From Jejubacter calystegiae (lineage in GTDB: Bacteria > Pseudomonadota > Gammaproteobacteria > Enterobacterales > Enterobacteriaceae), in contig NZ_CP040428.1 of the NCBI RefSeq assembly GCF_005671395.1, forward strand, positions 744,001 to 808,000: a stretch of DNA of 64,000 nucleotides. Reading direction: 5' to 3'. The position numbers were made by a program, and so were the translations under genes. The notes beneath the pieces are model-generated. The model searched no databases, was not told where the DNA came from, and saw nothing but the letters and a program-made list of their open reading frames with translations. Positions within the stretch are counted from its first letter, which is position 1; the number at the start of each line of letters is the position of its first letter. Below, piece after piece: positions 9,368-19,648 of this stretch.

Positions 9368-10372
9368 TTACGGCTGCGCGACAAAGCCGATAGCCTCATA
9401 GACCTTTTTCAGCGTCTCCTGGGCGCGGGCGCGGGCTTTATCCGACCCTTCCTTCATCACCTTTTGCAGGAAAGCTTCGTCATTGCGGTAGCGGTGATAA
9501 CGCTCCTGCAGCTCGCTCAGCATTCCGGAAACCGCATCCGCCACTTCGCCTTTCAGATGGCCATACATCTTGCCTTCGAAGTGCTGTTCCAGCTCGCTGA
9601 TGCTCTGGCCGGTAACGCCGGAAAGAATATCCAGCAGGTTAGAAACCCCGGCTTTGTTGGTCAGGTCATAGCGCACTACCGGCGGCTCGTCGGAGTCGGT
9701 TACCGCGCGTTTGATCTTCTTCACTACCGCTTTCGGCTCTTCCAGCAGGCCGATCACGTTGTTGCGGTTATCGTCCGACTTGGACATCTTTTTGGTCGGC
9801 TCCAGCAGCGACATCACGCGGGCGCCGGACTTAGGAATGAACGGCTCAGGGATCCGGAAAATCTCGCCATAAATGGCGTTAAAGCGCTGGGCCACATCGC
9901 GGCTCAGTTCCAGATGCTGCTTCTGATCTTCCCCAACCGGAACCTGATTGGTCTGATACAGCAGGATATCCGCCGCCATCAGCACCGGGTAGTCAAACAG
10001 ACCGGCGTTGATATTTTCCGCATAGCGGGACGACTTATCCTTAAACTGAGTCATGCGGCTCAGCTCGCCGAAATAGGTGTAGCAGTTCAGCACCCAACTC
10101 AGCTGCGCATGCTCCGGCACGTGCGACTGAACGAAGATGGTGCTTTTTTCCGGGTCGATGCCGCAGGCCAGATAGAGCGCCAGGGTATCCAGAGTCGCCT
10201 TACGCAGCTGCGCAGGATCCTGGCGAACCGTAATCGCGTGCTGGTCGACGATGCAGTAGATGCAGTGGTAATCATCCTGCATGTTCACCCACTGACGCAG
10301 CGCACCCATATAGTTCCCGATGGTTAACTCTCCTGACGGCTGCGCGCCGCTAAAGACGATGGGCTTAGTCAT
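9368..10372 (-). CDS. trpS: Tryptophanyl-tRNA synthetase
   Basis: TrpS charges tRNA-Trp with tryptophan. The 334-residue class Ic synthetase equals the E. coli length. It has the HIGH-like signature as [12 protein letters not shown] near residue 14 and the KMSKS loop as KKMSKSDDN near residue 193. ATG at 10372 starts [19 protein letters not shown]; the upstream in-frame extension belongs to the end of gph in another frame. It is the last gene of the aroK-trpS operon, 4 bp after the gph stop codon. Confidence 0.97.
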   Translation of the reverse strand: MTKPIVFSGAQPSGELTIGNYMGALRQWVNMQDDYHCIYCIVDQHAITVRQDPAQLRKATLDTLALYLACGIDPEKSTIFVQSHVPEHAQLSWVLNCYTYFGELSRMTQFKDKSSRYAENINAGLFDYPVLMAADILLYQTNQVPVGEDQKQHLELSRDVAQRFNAIYGEIFRIPEPFIPKSGARVMSLLEPTKKMSKSDDNRNNVIGLLEEPKAVVKKIKRAVTDSDEPPVVRYDLTNKAGVSNLLDILSGVTGQSISELEQHFEGKMYGHLKGEVADAVSGMLSELQERYHRYRNDEAFLQKVMKEGSDKARARAQETLKKVYEAIGFVAQP

Positions 10373-10376
10373 TGGC

Positions 10377-11099
10377 TCATTCCTGATGTTCGTATTGGGG
10401 AAGCCCAAGCAAGGGCAAAAGTTCATGGAAGCGATCGAGCACCTTGTCAGGGTTGCTAAGCGCGATCGCTTCGCCGTAATTGTAACCGTAAGTCATACCG
10501 ACCGAGGGACAACCCGCGGCCCGGGCGGCCTGAATATCATTACGCGAATCGCCGACGAAGAGCAATGCTTGCGGGGAAATGCCCAGCCGCTCCGCCACCC
10601 GAAGAATCGGTTCCGGGTGCGGCTTTTTGTTCTCGACATCGTCGCCGCCGATAATCGGCTCGAAGTAACCCGACAGCCCCAGGCTTTCCAGGATCGGCCG
10701 CACAAAGGGGGTGGGCTTATTGGTGACCAGCGCCAGCGCCACACCATGCTGTTTTAGCGCGGCCAGGGTTTCTGCAACCGCCGGGAACAGGAAGCTCCCC
10801 TGTTCAGCGACTTCGCCATAATAGCGATCGAACAGTTTGCGCATCATACGGCGCATTTCGTCGTCCGGCTGCGGTTCGCCTTTACCTTCGGCCTTTTCTT
10901 TCAGAGCCCAGCATAACGCCCGCTCCGCCAGCACATCGGCGCCATTGCCAATCCAGGTAATGACCCGATCTTCACCGGCCCGAGGCAGCTCCAGCGCGTA
11001 AAGCGCGTTATCCACCGCCTCGGTCAGACCCGGAGCGCTGTCCACCAGGGTGCCGTCAAGATCGAAGGCAACGGCACGCAGGGTTGAAAACTTATCCAT
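10377..11099 (-). CDS. gph: Phosphoglycolate phosphatase
   Basis: Gph is a cytosolic HAD-family phosphatase that removes 2-phosphoglycolate formed when 3'-phosphoglycolate DNA ends are repaired. The 240-residue protein has HAD motif I as [10 protein letters not shown] with Asp13 and Asp15, motif II in LVTNKP near residue 119, and the acidic motif IV in [16 protein letters not shown]. It is slightly shorter at the C-terminus than E. coli Gph (252). It overlaps the 3' end of rpe by 8 bp within the same operon. Confidence 0.95.
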   Translation of the reverse strand: MDKFSTLRAVAFDLDGTLVDSAPGLTEAVDNALYALELPRAGEDRVITWIGNGADVLAERALCWALKEKAEGKGEPQPDDEMRRMMRKLFDRYYGEVAEQGSFLFPAVAETLAALKQHGVALALVTNKPTPFVRPILESLGLSGYFEPIIGGDDVENKKPHPEPILRVAERLGISPQALLFVGDSRNDIQAARAAGCPSVGMTYGYNYGEAIALSNPDKVLDRFHELLPLLGLPQYEHQE

Positions 11100-11769
11100 G
11101 ACTCACCTTTGCCAGTTCACTACGCATCTGATCAATTACCGCTTTATAATCCGGCTTCCCGAAGATAGCCGATCCCGCGACAAACATATCGGCTCCCGCC
11201 GCGGCAATCTCGCCAATGTTGTCGGCCTTCACGCCGCCATCCACTTCCAAGCGGATATCCAGACCAGAGGCATCAATGCGCTCACGTACCTGACGTAGTT
11301 TTTCCAGGGTATGGGGAATAAACGACTGTCCACCGAAACCGGGGTTGACTGACATCAGCAGGATCACGTCCAGCTTATCCATCACGTGGTCCAGATAAGT
11401 CAGCGGCGTGGCGGGATTAAAGACCAGTCCGGCCTTACAGCCGTGCTCTTTAATAAGCTGCAAAGAGCGATCGATATGTTCAGAAGCTTCAGGGTGGAAG
11501 GTGATGATGCTGGCGCCCGCCGCCGCAAAGTCGGGAATGATGCGATCCACCGGTTTCACCATCAGATGTACATCAATCGGCGCGGTAATACCGTAATCGC
11601 ACAGCGCCTTAAGCACCATGGGACCAATGGTCAGGTTAGGGACATAGTGGTTGTCCATAACGTCGAAGTGCACCACATCGGCACCGGCCGCCAGCGCCTT
11701 CGCGGTATCTTCCCCCAGCCGTGCAAAATCGGCCGAGAGGATAGAGGGGGCAATCAGATACTGTTTCAT
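11092..11769 (-). CDS. rpe: Ribulose-phosphate 3-epimerase
   Basis: Rpe interconverts ribulose 5-phosphate and xylulose 5-phosphate in the pentose phosphate pathway. The 225-residue TIM-barrel protein matches E. coli Rpe throughout: [20 protein letters not shown], the metal-site region [14 protein letters not shown] with His34 and Asp36, DVHLMVKP, and LEVDGGV near the C-terminal active-site Asp. It overlaps dam by 4 bp upstream (ATGA) and gph by 8 bp downstream, as expected for the tightly packed aroK-trpS operon. Confidence 0.97.
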   Translation of the reverse strand: MKQYLIAPSILSADFARLGEDTAKALAAGADVVHFDVMDNHYVPNLTIGPMVLKALCDYGITAPIDVHLMVKPVDRIIPDFAAAGASIITFHPEASEHIDRSLQLIKEHGCKAGLVFNPATPLTYLDHVMDKLDVILLMSVNPGFGGQSFIPHTLEKLRQVRERIDASGLDIRLEVDGGVKADNIGEIAAAGADMFVAGSAIFGKPDYKAVIDQMRSELAKVSHG

Positions 11770-12629
11770 CCACTTCTCCTGTTCAACGCTTCGTCTGCGG
11801 CGGCTAAGGCCTGAAGCGGCTTGTAGAGCGCCAGTAGTTCGTCTACCTTCTTACGCGTTCCGCCATTGCTGCTGATGCTGCGCCGGACGCTCACCTTGTA
11901 CAAATCCGTCGCCTGCTGGTACCAGTCCTGAGTCAGCACGGTATCGTGGTTGGAGATCAACACCGGAATGCCGCGCCCGGACAGCTCTTCCGCCAGACGG
12001 GCCAGCTGTTGCTGATGCGCCAGGCTAAAGCTGTTGGTGTGGTAAGCCGTAAAGTTGGCCGTTGCGGAAAGCGGCGCATAGGGCGGATCGCAGTAGACCA
12101 CCGAACCCGGCGGCGCATCACCCATGCTATCGATATAGGACTGGCAGTGGAAGGTGGCCTTCTGCGCCTGAGCCGCAAAGTGATACAGCTCAACCTCAGG
12201 AAAATAAGGGCGGCTGTATCGGCCAAACGGCACATTAAATTCGCCGCTCAGATTATACCGGCACAGGCCATTGTAACCGTGGCGATTAAGATAGAGGAAC
12301 AGCACCGAACGCCGCAGCGCGTCGCGGCTCTGATTGAACTCATCGCGCAACGCATAATAGGCATCCGAGGTGTTATTCGCTACACAAAACAGCGCCCGCG
12401 CTTCACGTACATACTCCTCCGGCCGTTCCTTCACGATGTTATAGAGCTGGATCAGATCGCTGTTGATATCAGCCAGAACATAACGCTGGTAATCGGTATT
12501 GAGGAATACCGAACCTGCGCCAACGAAAGGTTCGATCAAACAGTCACCTTTGGGAAGGTGACGTTTGATCTCTTCCAGCAGGGGGTATTTCCCCCCCGCC
12601 CATTTCAAAAAAGCGCGATTCTTTTTCAT
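11766..12629 (-). CDS. dam: DNA adenine methyltransferase (GATC-specific)
   Basis: Dam methylates the N6 position of adenine in GATC and directs mismatch repair, SeqA-dependent replication control and gene switching. The 287-residue alpha-class methyltransferase begins [21 protein letters not shown], has the SAM-binding motif [11 protein letters not shown] and the catalytic DPPY in [17 protein letters not shown] near residue 180. It is about nine residues longer than E. coli Dam because of an alanine-rich C-terminus ([16 protein letters not shown]). I chose ATG at 12629 by match to the family N-terminus. Confidence 0.97.
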   Translation of the reverse strand: MKKNRAFLKWAGGKYPLLEEIKRHLPKGDCLIEPFVGAGSVFLNTDYQRYVLADINSDLIQLYNIVKERPEEYVREARALFCVANNTSDAYYALRDEFNQSRDALRRSVLFLYLNRHGYNGLCRYNLSGEFNVPFGRYSRPYFPEVELYHFAAQAQKATFHCQSYIDSMGDAPPGSVVYCDPPYAPLSATANFTAYHTNSFSLAHQQQLARLAEELSGRGIPVLISNHDTVLTQDWYQQATDLYKVSVRRSISSNGGTRKKVDELLALYKPLQALAAADEALNRRSG

Positions 12630-12693
12630 GCTGCCTGACAATTTTATACCTTCTCCAGCTGTGGAGAAGCTCCGACAGCATACTGCGCTTCGA

Positions 12694-14028
12694 TCATTGT
12701 TTCAGGTCGGACTGCACCTGAGCAACAGGTTTGGTCCACGGATTTCTGGCCTGTACGCCGGAAGGCAGTGAGGCCACTGCGCTTTTCGCCGCATCTTTAG
12801 AGGCGTAGACGCCTTTGACCAACACGTACCAGGGTTTACCGTTACGTACCGTCTGATAAACCACATAGTCCTGCAGGTTCTCTTTCTTCGCCCAGGCGCT
12901 CAGATTGTTGTAGTTCGAAGAGCTGCTCAACTGCAGCGTATAGTGACCGGAAGGCGCGGACTGCAACGCACCGCCGTTACCGCTCAATACCTTGCTGGTA
13001 GCGGCGACCGTCGGTGCCGTCTGCTGAGTCGAACTGGTGGTCGCCGCTTTCTGCGTCGGCTCAGGCTTGCTGCTGGCCGTGGTCGCAACCTTCTGCGCAG
13101 GCTGAGTGGTTTCGCTCTTCGCTTTCACCGGCTCGCGAGTCGCCTTTGCGGTGGAAGCCGTACTCTTCGGCGCGCTGGCATGCTGCTGCGTGCTGGTCCG
13201 CGGCGGCTGTTCACTTACCGTTTTCTTACGCTCCTGACGAGGCTCACTGCGGTGAGAGGGCTGCTGAGACGCGGTCTGATGCGGCGCGCTGCTCGCCGTG
13301 CTGCGGTGGCCATTACCGACCGGCGCCACAGTAGCTGGCTGGGTCGGCAGCGTTGAAGAGCCTGGGCTTGCGACAACATCCATCTGCTGTTGATTCTGCT
13401 GACCCCGATCGCCGGTCAGCGCAGTGTTCAGATCGCCCTGAACCTCAACGCGCTGCTGGCCCTGTTGTGCGACCTGAGGCTGGGACTGCGTCGGCGTTTG
13501 GGAAACCGGCGGCAGAGAGATATCCTGCGGGTTACCGTTGTTCTGCGCATCGCTGCCCTGAGGCGCCATGGCATTATTATCAGGCTGCGGGTTGCCGTTA
13601 TCGGCACCGTTGGCGGAAAGGTCAATATTCTTCTCGCCGCCGCTGTCTGCCGTACGGTTATCGTCAGAAGAAGGCCCCTTCAGCGCAGAGCCAATACCGA
13701 TAATCACCAGCAGCAGTACCAGAATCCCCACCCCCATCATAATGTGCTGACGCGAGGCAGGTTTACGGGCCGGGGTAGCTTTACGGCGGCGCGGGCGACG
13801 CTCATCGTCGTCATCGGCCGCGGGGCGGACAGTTTCACGCTGCGGCTCGTCATCCGCCGTCTCTTCACGGCGACGACCGGGACGAACATCATCTTCATCA
13901 ATATCAACATCATCGACGTTGATACTGGGTTCATTATCACGCTCATGGCTGGCGCCGTTACGCTGGCGGCCAGAACGTCGGTCACTGGGATCGGGTTTCA
14001 GCTCGTCTTCCGGTTTAAACTCATCCAT
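12694..14028 (-). CDS. damX: DamX, SPOR-domain cell-division protein
   Basis: DamX is a bitopic inner-membrane protein that goes to the septal ring by binding denuded peptidoglycan. The 444-residue protein has a charged cytoplasmic tail rich in Asp, Glu and Arg (residues 1-94), one membrane segment (about 96-116, [18 protein letters not shown]), a long Gln/Thr/Ser/Ala/Pro-rich periplasmic linker and a C-terminal SPOR domain from about 365 ([20 protein letters not shown]). Position between aroB and dam matches E. coli. The linker is low-complexity and probably fast-evolving. Confidence 0.95.
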   Translation of the reverse strand: MDEFKPEDELKPDPSDRRSGRQRNGASHERDNEPSINVDDVDIDEDDVRPGRRREETADDEPQRETVRPAADDDDERRPRRRKATPARKPASRQHIMMGVGILVLLLVIIGIGSALKGPSSDDNRTADSGGEKNIDLSANGADNGNPQPDNNAMAPQGSDAQNNGNPQDISLPPVSQTPTQSQPQVAQQGQQRVEVQGDLNTALTGDRGQQNQQQMDVVASPGSSTLPTQPATVAPVGNGHRSTASSAPHQTASQQPSHRSEPRQERKKTVSEQPPRTSTQQHASAPKSTASTAKATREPVKAKSETTQPAQKVATTASSKPEPTQKAATTSSTQQTAPTVAATSKVLSGNGGALQSAPSGHYTLQLSSSSNYNNLSAWAKKENLQDYVVYQTVRNGKPWYVLVKGVYASKDAAKSAVASLPSGVQARNPWTKPVAQVQSDLKQ

Positions 14029-14154
14029 TTAACACCCCCACTCACAGGCCAACGCCTGATAAAAAAGCACTGTTAGCGCATCAACTACGGAGCCGCCCGC
14101 GGGCGGCTACCTGTCTGCCCGATATTGGTCCGGGCATCTGTTAACTCTTATTGT

Positions 14155-15243
14155 TCACGCTGGCAGGCAATCGGCAATAGCCTCCAGCACTAAATCGTGC
14201 GCCACGCCCGCGCGAACTTCACTTTTCCCGATAGCCTGCGGCAATACCAGACGTAATTCGCCGCCCAGCACTTTTTTGTCACGCAGCATATGGGGAAGAT
14301 AACTTTGCGGCGCCATCTGTACCGGGCCTTCCACCGGCAGCCCCGCACGCGTCAGCAGCGCTATAATACGCCGGGTATCGTCTTCGGAGAACTGTCCAAG
14401 GCGCTGGGCGGTGCGTGCCGCCATCACCATACCCGCAGCAACGGCTTCGCCGTGCAGCCAGTTGCCATAGCCCATTTCAGCTTCGATGGCATGACCAAAG
14501 GTATGGCCCAGATTCAGTAAAGCACGCAGACCACTTTCCCGCTCGTCGGCCGCCACAACCTCTGCCTTCAGTTCACAGCAACGACGGATACACCAGGACA
14601 TCGCCGCTTCATCATGTGCCAGCAGCGCATCCAGATTCTGTTCAAGCCACGTAAAGAATTCGGCATCGAGAATCACGCCATATTTGATGACTTCCGCCAG
14701 GCCGGAGGCCAGCTCACGGGCGGGCAGCGTCTTCAGACAGTCGAGATCGATAATCACCGAGGCAGGCTGCCAGAAGGCGCCAATCATATTTTTACCCAGC
14801 GGATGGTTAACCGCCGTTTTGCCTCCTACCGAGGAGTCTACCTGCGCCAGCAGGGTGGTGGGCACCTGGATAAAACGCACGCCGCGCTGATAGCAGGCGG
14901 CAGCAAAACCGGTAAGGTCACCAATCACACCGCCACCAAGGGCAACCAGCGTGGTATCGCGACCGTGAGGCTTTTTCAGTAGTGCGGTAAACACCGAATC
15001 CAGCGAAGTCAGGCTTTTATACTGTTCGCCATCCGGCAGAATAATCTGGTCAACCTTAACGCCCGCCTGTTCCAGCACGGCGCGCACAGGTTCAAGGTAG
15101 AGAGGCGCCAGGGTTTCGTTGCTGACCAGCATAACCCGATCGCCAGCAGCCAGGGGCCAGAATGCATCCGCTGAGTTGAACAATCCGGATGCGATGGTGA
15201 TGGGGTAACTGCGTTCCCCAAGGGTGACGGTCAACCTCTCCAT
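14155..15243 (-). CDS. aroB: 3-dehydroquinate synthase
   Basis: AroB turns DAHP into 3-dehydroquinate, the second shikimate-pathway step, using NAD and a divalent metal. The 362-residue protein has the glycine-rich NAD region [44 protein letters not shown] and the metal-ligand region [18 protein letters not shown] with the two histidines. Length equals E. coli AroB. It follows aroK by 56 bp on the same strand. Confidence 0.97.
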   Translation of the reverse strand: MERLTVTLGERSYPITIASGLFNSADAFWPLAAGDRVMLVSNETLAPLYLEPVRAVLEQAGVKVDQIILPDGEQYKSLTSLDSVFTALLKKPHGRDTTLVALGGGVIGDLTGFAAACYQRGVRFIQVPTTLLAQVDSSVGGKTAVNHPLGKNMIGAFWQPASVIIDLDCLKTLPARELASGLAEVIKYGVILDAEFFTWLEQNLDALLAHDEAAMSWCIRRCCELKAEVVAADERESGLRALLNLGHTFGHAIEAEMGYGNWLHGEAVAAGMVMAARTAQRLGQFSEDDTRRIIALLTRAGLPVEGPVQMAPQSYLPHMLRDKKVLGGELRLVLPQAIGKSEVRAGVAHDLVLEAIADCLPA

Positions 15244-15299
15244 GACGCTCAGTACCTTTTTTGCTTGTGCTGACGAACGAGTCTGTTATCTAAACAGAA

Positions 15300-15821
15300 T
15301 TAGTTGTTTTCCAACATATGAATAATCTGGTTGGCAACAACTTTAGCACTTTGATCGTCAGTGCGGATCGTCACATCAGCAATCTCTTCATACAGCGGAT
15401 TGCGTTCACCGGCCAGATTTTCCAGAACCTCGCGCGGCGGCGCATCGACCTGCAGCAGCGGGCGCTTTTTATCGCGCTGAGTGCGTGCCAGCTGTTTCTC
15501 GATGGTCGTCTCCAGATAGACAACTACGCCGCGTGCAGAGAGACGATTGCGGGTTTCGCGGGATTTGACAGAGCCACCGCCCGTAGCCAGCACGATACCC
15601 TGCTTCTCTGTGAGTTCATTAATGATTTTTTCTTCACGATGGCGGAAACCTTCTTCGCCTTCAACGTCGAAGACCCATCCCACATCCGCTCCGGTTCGTT
15701 TCTCAATCTCTTGATCAGAATCGTAGAATTCCATATTGAGCTGCTGAGCTAACTGGCGCCCAATAGTGCTTTTGCCGGCACCCATAGGCCCAACCAGAAA
15801 GATATTGCGTTTCTCTGCCAT
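15300..15821 (-). CDS. aroK: Shikimate kinase I
   Basis: AroK phosphorylates shikimate at the 3-position. The 173-residue protein has the P-loop GPMGAGKST at residues 11-19, the DSDQEIE substrate motif, EEGFRHREE and the GGGS motif in [15 protein letters not shown] chose ATG at 15821 ([19 protein letters not shown]), which gives the E. coli length exactly. It is the first gene of the aroK-aroB-damX-dam-rpe-gph-trpS operon. Confidence 0.97.
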   Translation of the reverse strand: MAEKRNIFLVGPMGAGKSTIGRQLAQQLNMEFYDSDQEIEKRTGADVGWVFDVEGEEGFRHREEKIINELTEKQGIVLATGGGSVKSRETRNRLSARGVVVYLETTIEKQLARTQRDKKRPLLQVDAPPREVLENLAGERNPLYEEIADVTIRTDDQSAKVVANQIIHMLENN

Positions 15822-16181
15822 TTTTTCGGTACTACGTAAGACAATTCGTTGATGATAAACCCACCCCATTCGTACCCTGGGGGCGAGACATGAACTGAAA
15901 CCTCATTGCGTGAGTTCGAGAATCAGACTGAAAATTATCTCAACACTCAAGGTAGTTTGGCAACCGAATAAATCAGCGTCGGGGCGCGAAAACCGCCGCA
16001 GACGCCATCGTCGCTACCAACGCAAGGGAAAGCGCCGGACTACCTGTCCCGGAATCGGTACACCTTGTATGATAATTCCCTGCCGCCGTCAAATTCCTGA
16101 GGCACATCTGCCGTAAAAATAGCATATCGCGCCATTCGTGCACGGATGAATCGCATTCTACCGGCCCGTTATCTCAATAAG
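15822..16181. other. 360-bp spacer between hofQ and aroK
   Basis: No credible gene was found. The spacer holds the start region of the minus-strand aroK operon; one candidate promoter is listed separately. No strong terminator for hofQ was seen near 16181, although hofQ and aroK point the same way. Confidence 0.6.
16064..16092 (-). promoter_or_regulatory. Candidate sigma-70 promoter for the aroK operon
   Basis: On the minus strand TTGACG (16092-16087) and TACAAG (16069-16064) are 17 bp apart, which fits sigma-70. A start near 16057 would give a leader of about 235 nt before aroK. Chosen by eye, not by scan. Confidence 0.4.
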
Positions 16182-17420
16182 TTATCCCTCTTTAAGCAGA
16201 TGCGGTGTGATAAACACCACCAGTTCGCGCCGCTCTTTGCTACGCCCATCATGGCTGAACAGGTGCCCCAGAACGGGAATCGCCCCCAGTAGCGGTACGC
16301 TGTCTTTATCGCTCTGGCGCCGCTGCTGAAAAATACCGCCCAGCGCAATGGTTTCCCCTTCCCGCAGCTCTATCTGGGTTTCGATTTCCTGTTTATCGAT
16401 GATGAGCGTTTCGCCATCAGCCTGTTTAAGTTTCTGGCCAGGCATGTTCTGACTGATTCTCAGCTTCAACCGAACCCGACTGTGGGGCAGGATAGTGGGC
16501 GTCACCTCCATGCCCAACACTGCTTCCCGAAACTCAATCCTGCCACTGCCCTTCTCAGTACCGGCGACCTGATAGGGGATCTCGCTGCCCTGTTTAATGC
16601 TGGCAGGCTGCTGGTGCGCCGCCAGCAGCCGCGGGCTGGCGATAAACGCCAGTTGGTGTTTCTGCTCCAGCGCCGACAGTTCTATTTCCAGCAGGCGCCC
16701 ATTGATACGACCCACACTAAACCCGATACGGCTGCTGGCTGCCGCCACAGACAAATCAGCGCTCAATGAACTTCGACCCTCCGCACGGGCAGCGCGGGAC
16801 CATTTGATGCCCAGCTCCCGCAGGCTGCTTTGGGTCATAGAGACGATATGCGCAATCAGTTCGACCTGCCCCATCGGACGATCCATCTCGGTGACCCACG
16901 AGCGAATACGCGGTAGCGCAGCGCGGATATCATCCACCAGCAGCCGGTTGGTTCGGGCATCTACGGTAATAGTTCCGCGAGCGCTTAATACATGCTCCCC
17001 GGATTCCCGTAACGCCGCAGCCAGCTCGCCCGCGCTGGCGTGGCTCAGGGGGAAGATCTCTCGCAGTAGCGGTCGCCTGTCCCGTGGCGTATTACGGGCA
17101 GCTTCCTGTTGTTCGGTACCCGGCGTTTTTCGTCCCGCAGGCCAGACGCTCACCAGATTGCCTTTACGCTCCCAGGCCAGCCCCGCAGCCTGGGTCACCG
17201 CGCCGAACGCCTGCTTCCAGGACAGGGCCGTCAGATGTAAAGAGAGCTCGCCTTCCACGCCTGGGGCCACCACCAGGCTGACCTCCTGGCTTTCCGCCAG
17301 CGCCTGTAGCACCTGCACTACCGGCGCCTCATCCGCACTGAGTGAAACTTCATCAGGGACTGCCGCCAGCCCCGTGACGGCCCAGAGAAATCCGAACAGC
17401 ATCAGGCTCCTTCCTGCCAT
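16182..17420 (-). CDS. hofQ: HofQ, PilQ-like outer-membrane secretin for DNA uptake
   Basis: HofQ is the E. coli relative of the ComE/PilQ secretin, which forms an outer-membrane pore; hof genes have been linked to use of DNA as a nutrient. The 412-residue protein has a signal peptide (MAGRSLMLFGFLWAVTGLA), an N-terminal short secretin domain (SLSADEAPVVQVLQALAES), and a C-terminal secretin domain from about residue 235 with GSEIPYQVAG and VPLLGAIPVLGHLFSHDG. ATG at 17420 is preceded by AGGAGG and gives the E. coli length exactly. It overlaps hofP by 68 bp. Confidence 0.94.
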   Translation of the reverse strand: MAGRSLMLFGFLWAVTGLAAVPDEVSLSADEAPVVQVLQALAESQEVSLVVAPGVEGELSLHLTALSWKQAFGAVTQAAGLAWERKGNLVSVWPAGRKTPGTEQQEAARNTPRDRRPLLREIFPLSHASAGELAAALRESGEHVLSARGTITVDARTNRLLVDDIRAALPRIRSWVTEMDRPMGQVELIAHIVSMTQSSLRELGIKWSRAARAEGRSSLSADLSVAAASSRIGFSVGRINGRLLEIELSALEQKHQLAFIASPRLLAAHQQPASIKQGSEIPYQVAGTEKGSGRIEFREAVLGMEVTPTILPHSRVRLKLRISQNMPGQKLKQADGETLIIDKQEIETQIELREGETIALGGIFQQRRQSDKDSVPLLGAIPVLGHLFSHDGRSKERRELVVFITPHLLKEG

Positions 17421-17736
17421 AGCCTCCTCCTTGCGGCTCGCGTTCCAGCACAATGGCCGGGCAGCGCGCCTGTGATTTCAGATAAACCCGACGTTCCACA
17501 ATCTCCGTCACTTGCCAATCTGGCCAGGGAGTTTCGCCGTGATACAGGCGACGCCAGCCTTCCGGCACGGCGACAATCGCGACCGCACGCCCCCCATTGC
17601 CCTGCACCGTCGCATGCAAGCGCCAGGTGTGAAAAGGGACGGCGCAGGGATCCGGCAACGCCTGAAAAGGGTCGCGTAGCGTAGCCTGAAGCGGTACGTT
17701 CAATACCAGCAGAACCATCCATCGCCAGCGCTTCAT
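17353..17736 (-). CDS. hofP: HofP, PilP-like pilus assembly protein
   Basis: Small 127-residue protein in the position of E. coli hofP. It has an N-terminal hydrophobic segment (WRWMVLLVLNVPLQATL) and the conserved LRDPFQALPDPC motif just after it, as in HofP/PilP-type proteins that join the inner-membrane PilMNO complex to the secretin. Sequence identity to E. coli HofP outside the N-terminus is low, so the call leans on context. It overlaps hofO by 4 bp and hofQ by 68 bp. Confidence 0.85.
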   Translation of the reverse strand: MKRWRWMVLLVLNVPLQATLRDPFQALPDPCAVPFHTWRLHATVQGNGGRAVAIVAVPEGWRRLYHGETPWPDWQVTEIVERRVYLKSQARCPAIVLEREPQGGGYGRKEPDAVRISLGRHGAGGSP

Positions 17737-18170
17737 TGTTCTGCCTCCAGCCGTAAGGTCAGGTTAAGCGCCGGGGCGCCAGGCTCCAGTTGAAATCCGC
17801 GCAGTACAACATCGCTTTCCGCCAGTAACCGAAAAAGCCGTGGCAAAGTCGGCCAATCCACCGAGAGGATCAGCACGCCCTCATCCGCCTGCCACGACGT
17901 TATTTGCCCGCCGCTGGCCCGGGCCAGCCTCAGGGCAGAAAAAGGACGCACTGGCGGCAGCAACGTCGCAGTGGTTTCCTGCTCCTGCAACCACATCTGA
18001 CGTAGCCTGATACGCTGCTGCACCCACTCCCGATCGGCCTCACGCAACTGCACCGCCGGGCCTGATGGTAGCGCCGTCATCCCGACCATCACCAGTCCCC
18101 ATATAAAACCGCAGATCGCACGACGCCTGCGCGGCCCCAGTAACCAGTCGTCAAGGCGCGGCGGCATCAT
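17733..18170 (-). CDS. hofO: HofO, PilO-like inner-membrane protein
   Basis: 145-residue protein in the hofO slot. A basic N-terminus (RRRRAIC) leads into one membrane segment (GFIWGLVMVGMTALPSG), followed by a short coiled region (READREWVQQRIRLRQMWLQEQE) and a periplasmic domain. This layout fits PilO-type subunits that pair with PilN. It overlaps hofN by 20 bp and hofP by 4 bp. Assignment rests on order and topology more than on sequence. Confidence 0.82.
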   Translation of the reverse strand: MMPPRLDDWLLGPRRRRAICGFIWGLVMVGMTALPSGPAVQLREADREWVQQRIRLRQMWLQEQETTATLLPPVRPFSALRLARASGGQITSWQADEGVLILSVDWPTLPRLFRLLAESDVVLRGFQLEPGAPALNLTLRLEAEQ

Positions 18171-18696
18171 GACCTAACCCAAATTGCCAGGTGAACTGCC
18201 ATTCACGGGGCCCTTTGTGTACCAGCGCCCCGGCGCGGGCATGGCGAAAATCTGAATGTTGACCGATCGCCTGCTCCAGAGCGCTTAGCGCATCGGAAGT
18301 GCGCGCCAAACCGGAGATGCGCCATCGACTTGCATCCCCTTCCAGCCGGGTAAGCCAGACGTCGTCAGGCAACAATCCCGACAGAGACAGCATGGCATCA
18401 CGCCATGCCAGAACCTGCGCGCGCCTGGCATGCCGGCGCTGATTTTCCTGCTGTTGCGCCTCACGCTGACGCTGCCGAATATCGGCCTGTTCCAGCGCCT
18501 GCGTCAGCCATTCACGGTGTTGCCGATCGCTTTCGACCAACAGCATCTGGCGCCGGGAGTCCAGAGAGCCGAGCGCAATGCGATACCCGTGAACGGCCAG
18601 CATCGCCATCAGGCTCCCGGACATCACCGCCCCCCAGAAGCGCAAGCGCTGCTGCGCCAGACTGCGGCGCCAGGGAAGCAAATTAATAAGCCTCAT
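18151..18696 (-). CDS. hofN: HofN, PilN-like inner-membrane protein
   Basis: 181-residue protein with the conserved PilN start MRLINLLPWRR, one membrane segment (about 20-40, FWGAVMSGSLMAMLAVHG) and a Gln/Arg-rich coiled coil (about 50-95). The C-terminal domain includes LLPDDVWLTRLE, very like E. coli HofN LLPEHAWLTTI. The ATG at 18696 overlaps the hofM stop by 4 bp; it was chosen over the longer open frame because it restores the family N-terminus. Confidence 0.87.
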   Translation of the reverse strand: MRLINLLPWRRSLAQQRLRFWGAVMSGSLMAMLAVHGYRIALGSLDSRRQMLLVESDRQHREWLTQALEQADIRQRQREAQQQENQRRHARRAQVLAWRDAMLSLSGLLPDDVWLTRLEGDASRWRISGLARTSDALSALEQAIGQHSDFRHARAGALVHKGPREWQFTWQFGLGHDAAAP

Positions 18697-19481
18697 TGCG
18701 GTAGCCTCGCCAGCGCCAGTCCCAGCGCGATCGCATAGCATTCCCCCTGTTCCGGCAGCGGCGGTTGCAGACGAGACAGGACCCGCCAGGGATCAAATTC
18801 ACGCACCTCATCGTTTGTCAGCTCGCCAGGCGAACAGCAGATCAGATGCCGGGCCGTCACCGACAGACGCTGGCACAGCGTCACGCAGTCGGGAACCTCC
18901 TGACAGGGAAGCGATCCCCAGCGGGCATGGCGAACCCATAGCCACTCCGTCGCCGTTCTGCAGACCAGGCAGGCATCATCGCTATCGTGAATAAAAGGCA
19001 AAAAGCTGAACAATGCGCAGGCTTCCGGCGCTATCGCCGTGAGCCTCAACCGGGCCTGGCGCATGCTTGCGACCAGCCGATCCACATCGCTGGCGCGGGC
19101 CGCGGTGACCGCAAAACGCGGCTCACCGGGAACGGGGCGGAAATCCAGACACAGCGTCTGTTCCGCCATCTGGAGCTGACGCCCGGTCGCACTGGCCACA
19201 TAGTGGCTATACTGAAGTTCGCTCAACTCCGGTGGGGGCGCCGGGATCTCCCGTTGCAGCGTGCGGCGGGTGGGAAAGCCCAGACACAGGCAATAGCCCA
19301 ACGGAAGCTGCCGGTGCCAGCCATTAAGTGCGACGCTCAGCTTTTCCCCTTCATTTTCCCCGTCGACAGGCAGCCGCCACCAGCGCTGTAAGCACCACGC
19401 GCCGCGCCGCCGTGAGACCGCCACCGCCCTGATGACATCTTCCTGAATATCCACACCAATTCGCCAGTTACCGAACGCCAT
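18693..19481 (-). CDS. hofM: HofM, PilM-like ATPase-fold protein
   Basis: 262-residue protein at the head of the hofMNOPQ operon. It begins MAFGNWRIGVDIQ and has CLQRWWRLP, GFPTRRTLQRE, the conserved central FLPF and a C-terminal FDPW...QPPLPEQGECYAIALGLALARL, all recognisable in E. coli HofM. PilM is an actin/FtsA-like cytoplasmic protein that binds the PilN N-terminus. The gene is divergent from mrcA across 167 bp, as in E. coli. Confidence 0.9.
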   Translation of the reverse strand: MAFGNWRIGVDIQEDVIRAVAVSRRRGAWCLQRWWRLPVDGENEGEKLSVALNGWHRQLPLGYCLCLGFPTRRTLQREIPAPPPELSELQYSHYVASATGRQLQMAEQTLCLDFRPVPGEPRFAVTAARASDVDRLVASMRQARLRLTAIAPEACALFSFLPFIHDSDDACLVCRTATEWLWVRHARWGSLPCQEVPDCVTLCQRLSVTARHLICCSPGELTNDEVREFDPWRVLSRLQPPLPEQGECYAIALGLALARLPQ

Positions 19482-19648
19482 AAATGCTCCTCCCTGATGT
19501 CTGTTCTGAAATATGGCGACACCCCCACTAATTCGGGCGACGGAGACAGTCCGAATGACGACGGGTGTATCAAAGCGCCTGGCTTGCCTTTATACTACCG
19601 CGCGTTTGTTTATAAACTGCCCGGTCCAAACGAAATGGGAAATTCCGA

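Noticed and set aside
9362..10327. 321-codon plus-strand frame opposite trpS
   Set aside because: Shadow of trpS; composition is that of an antisense reading and trpS is complete and certain.
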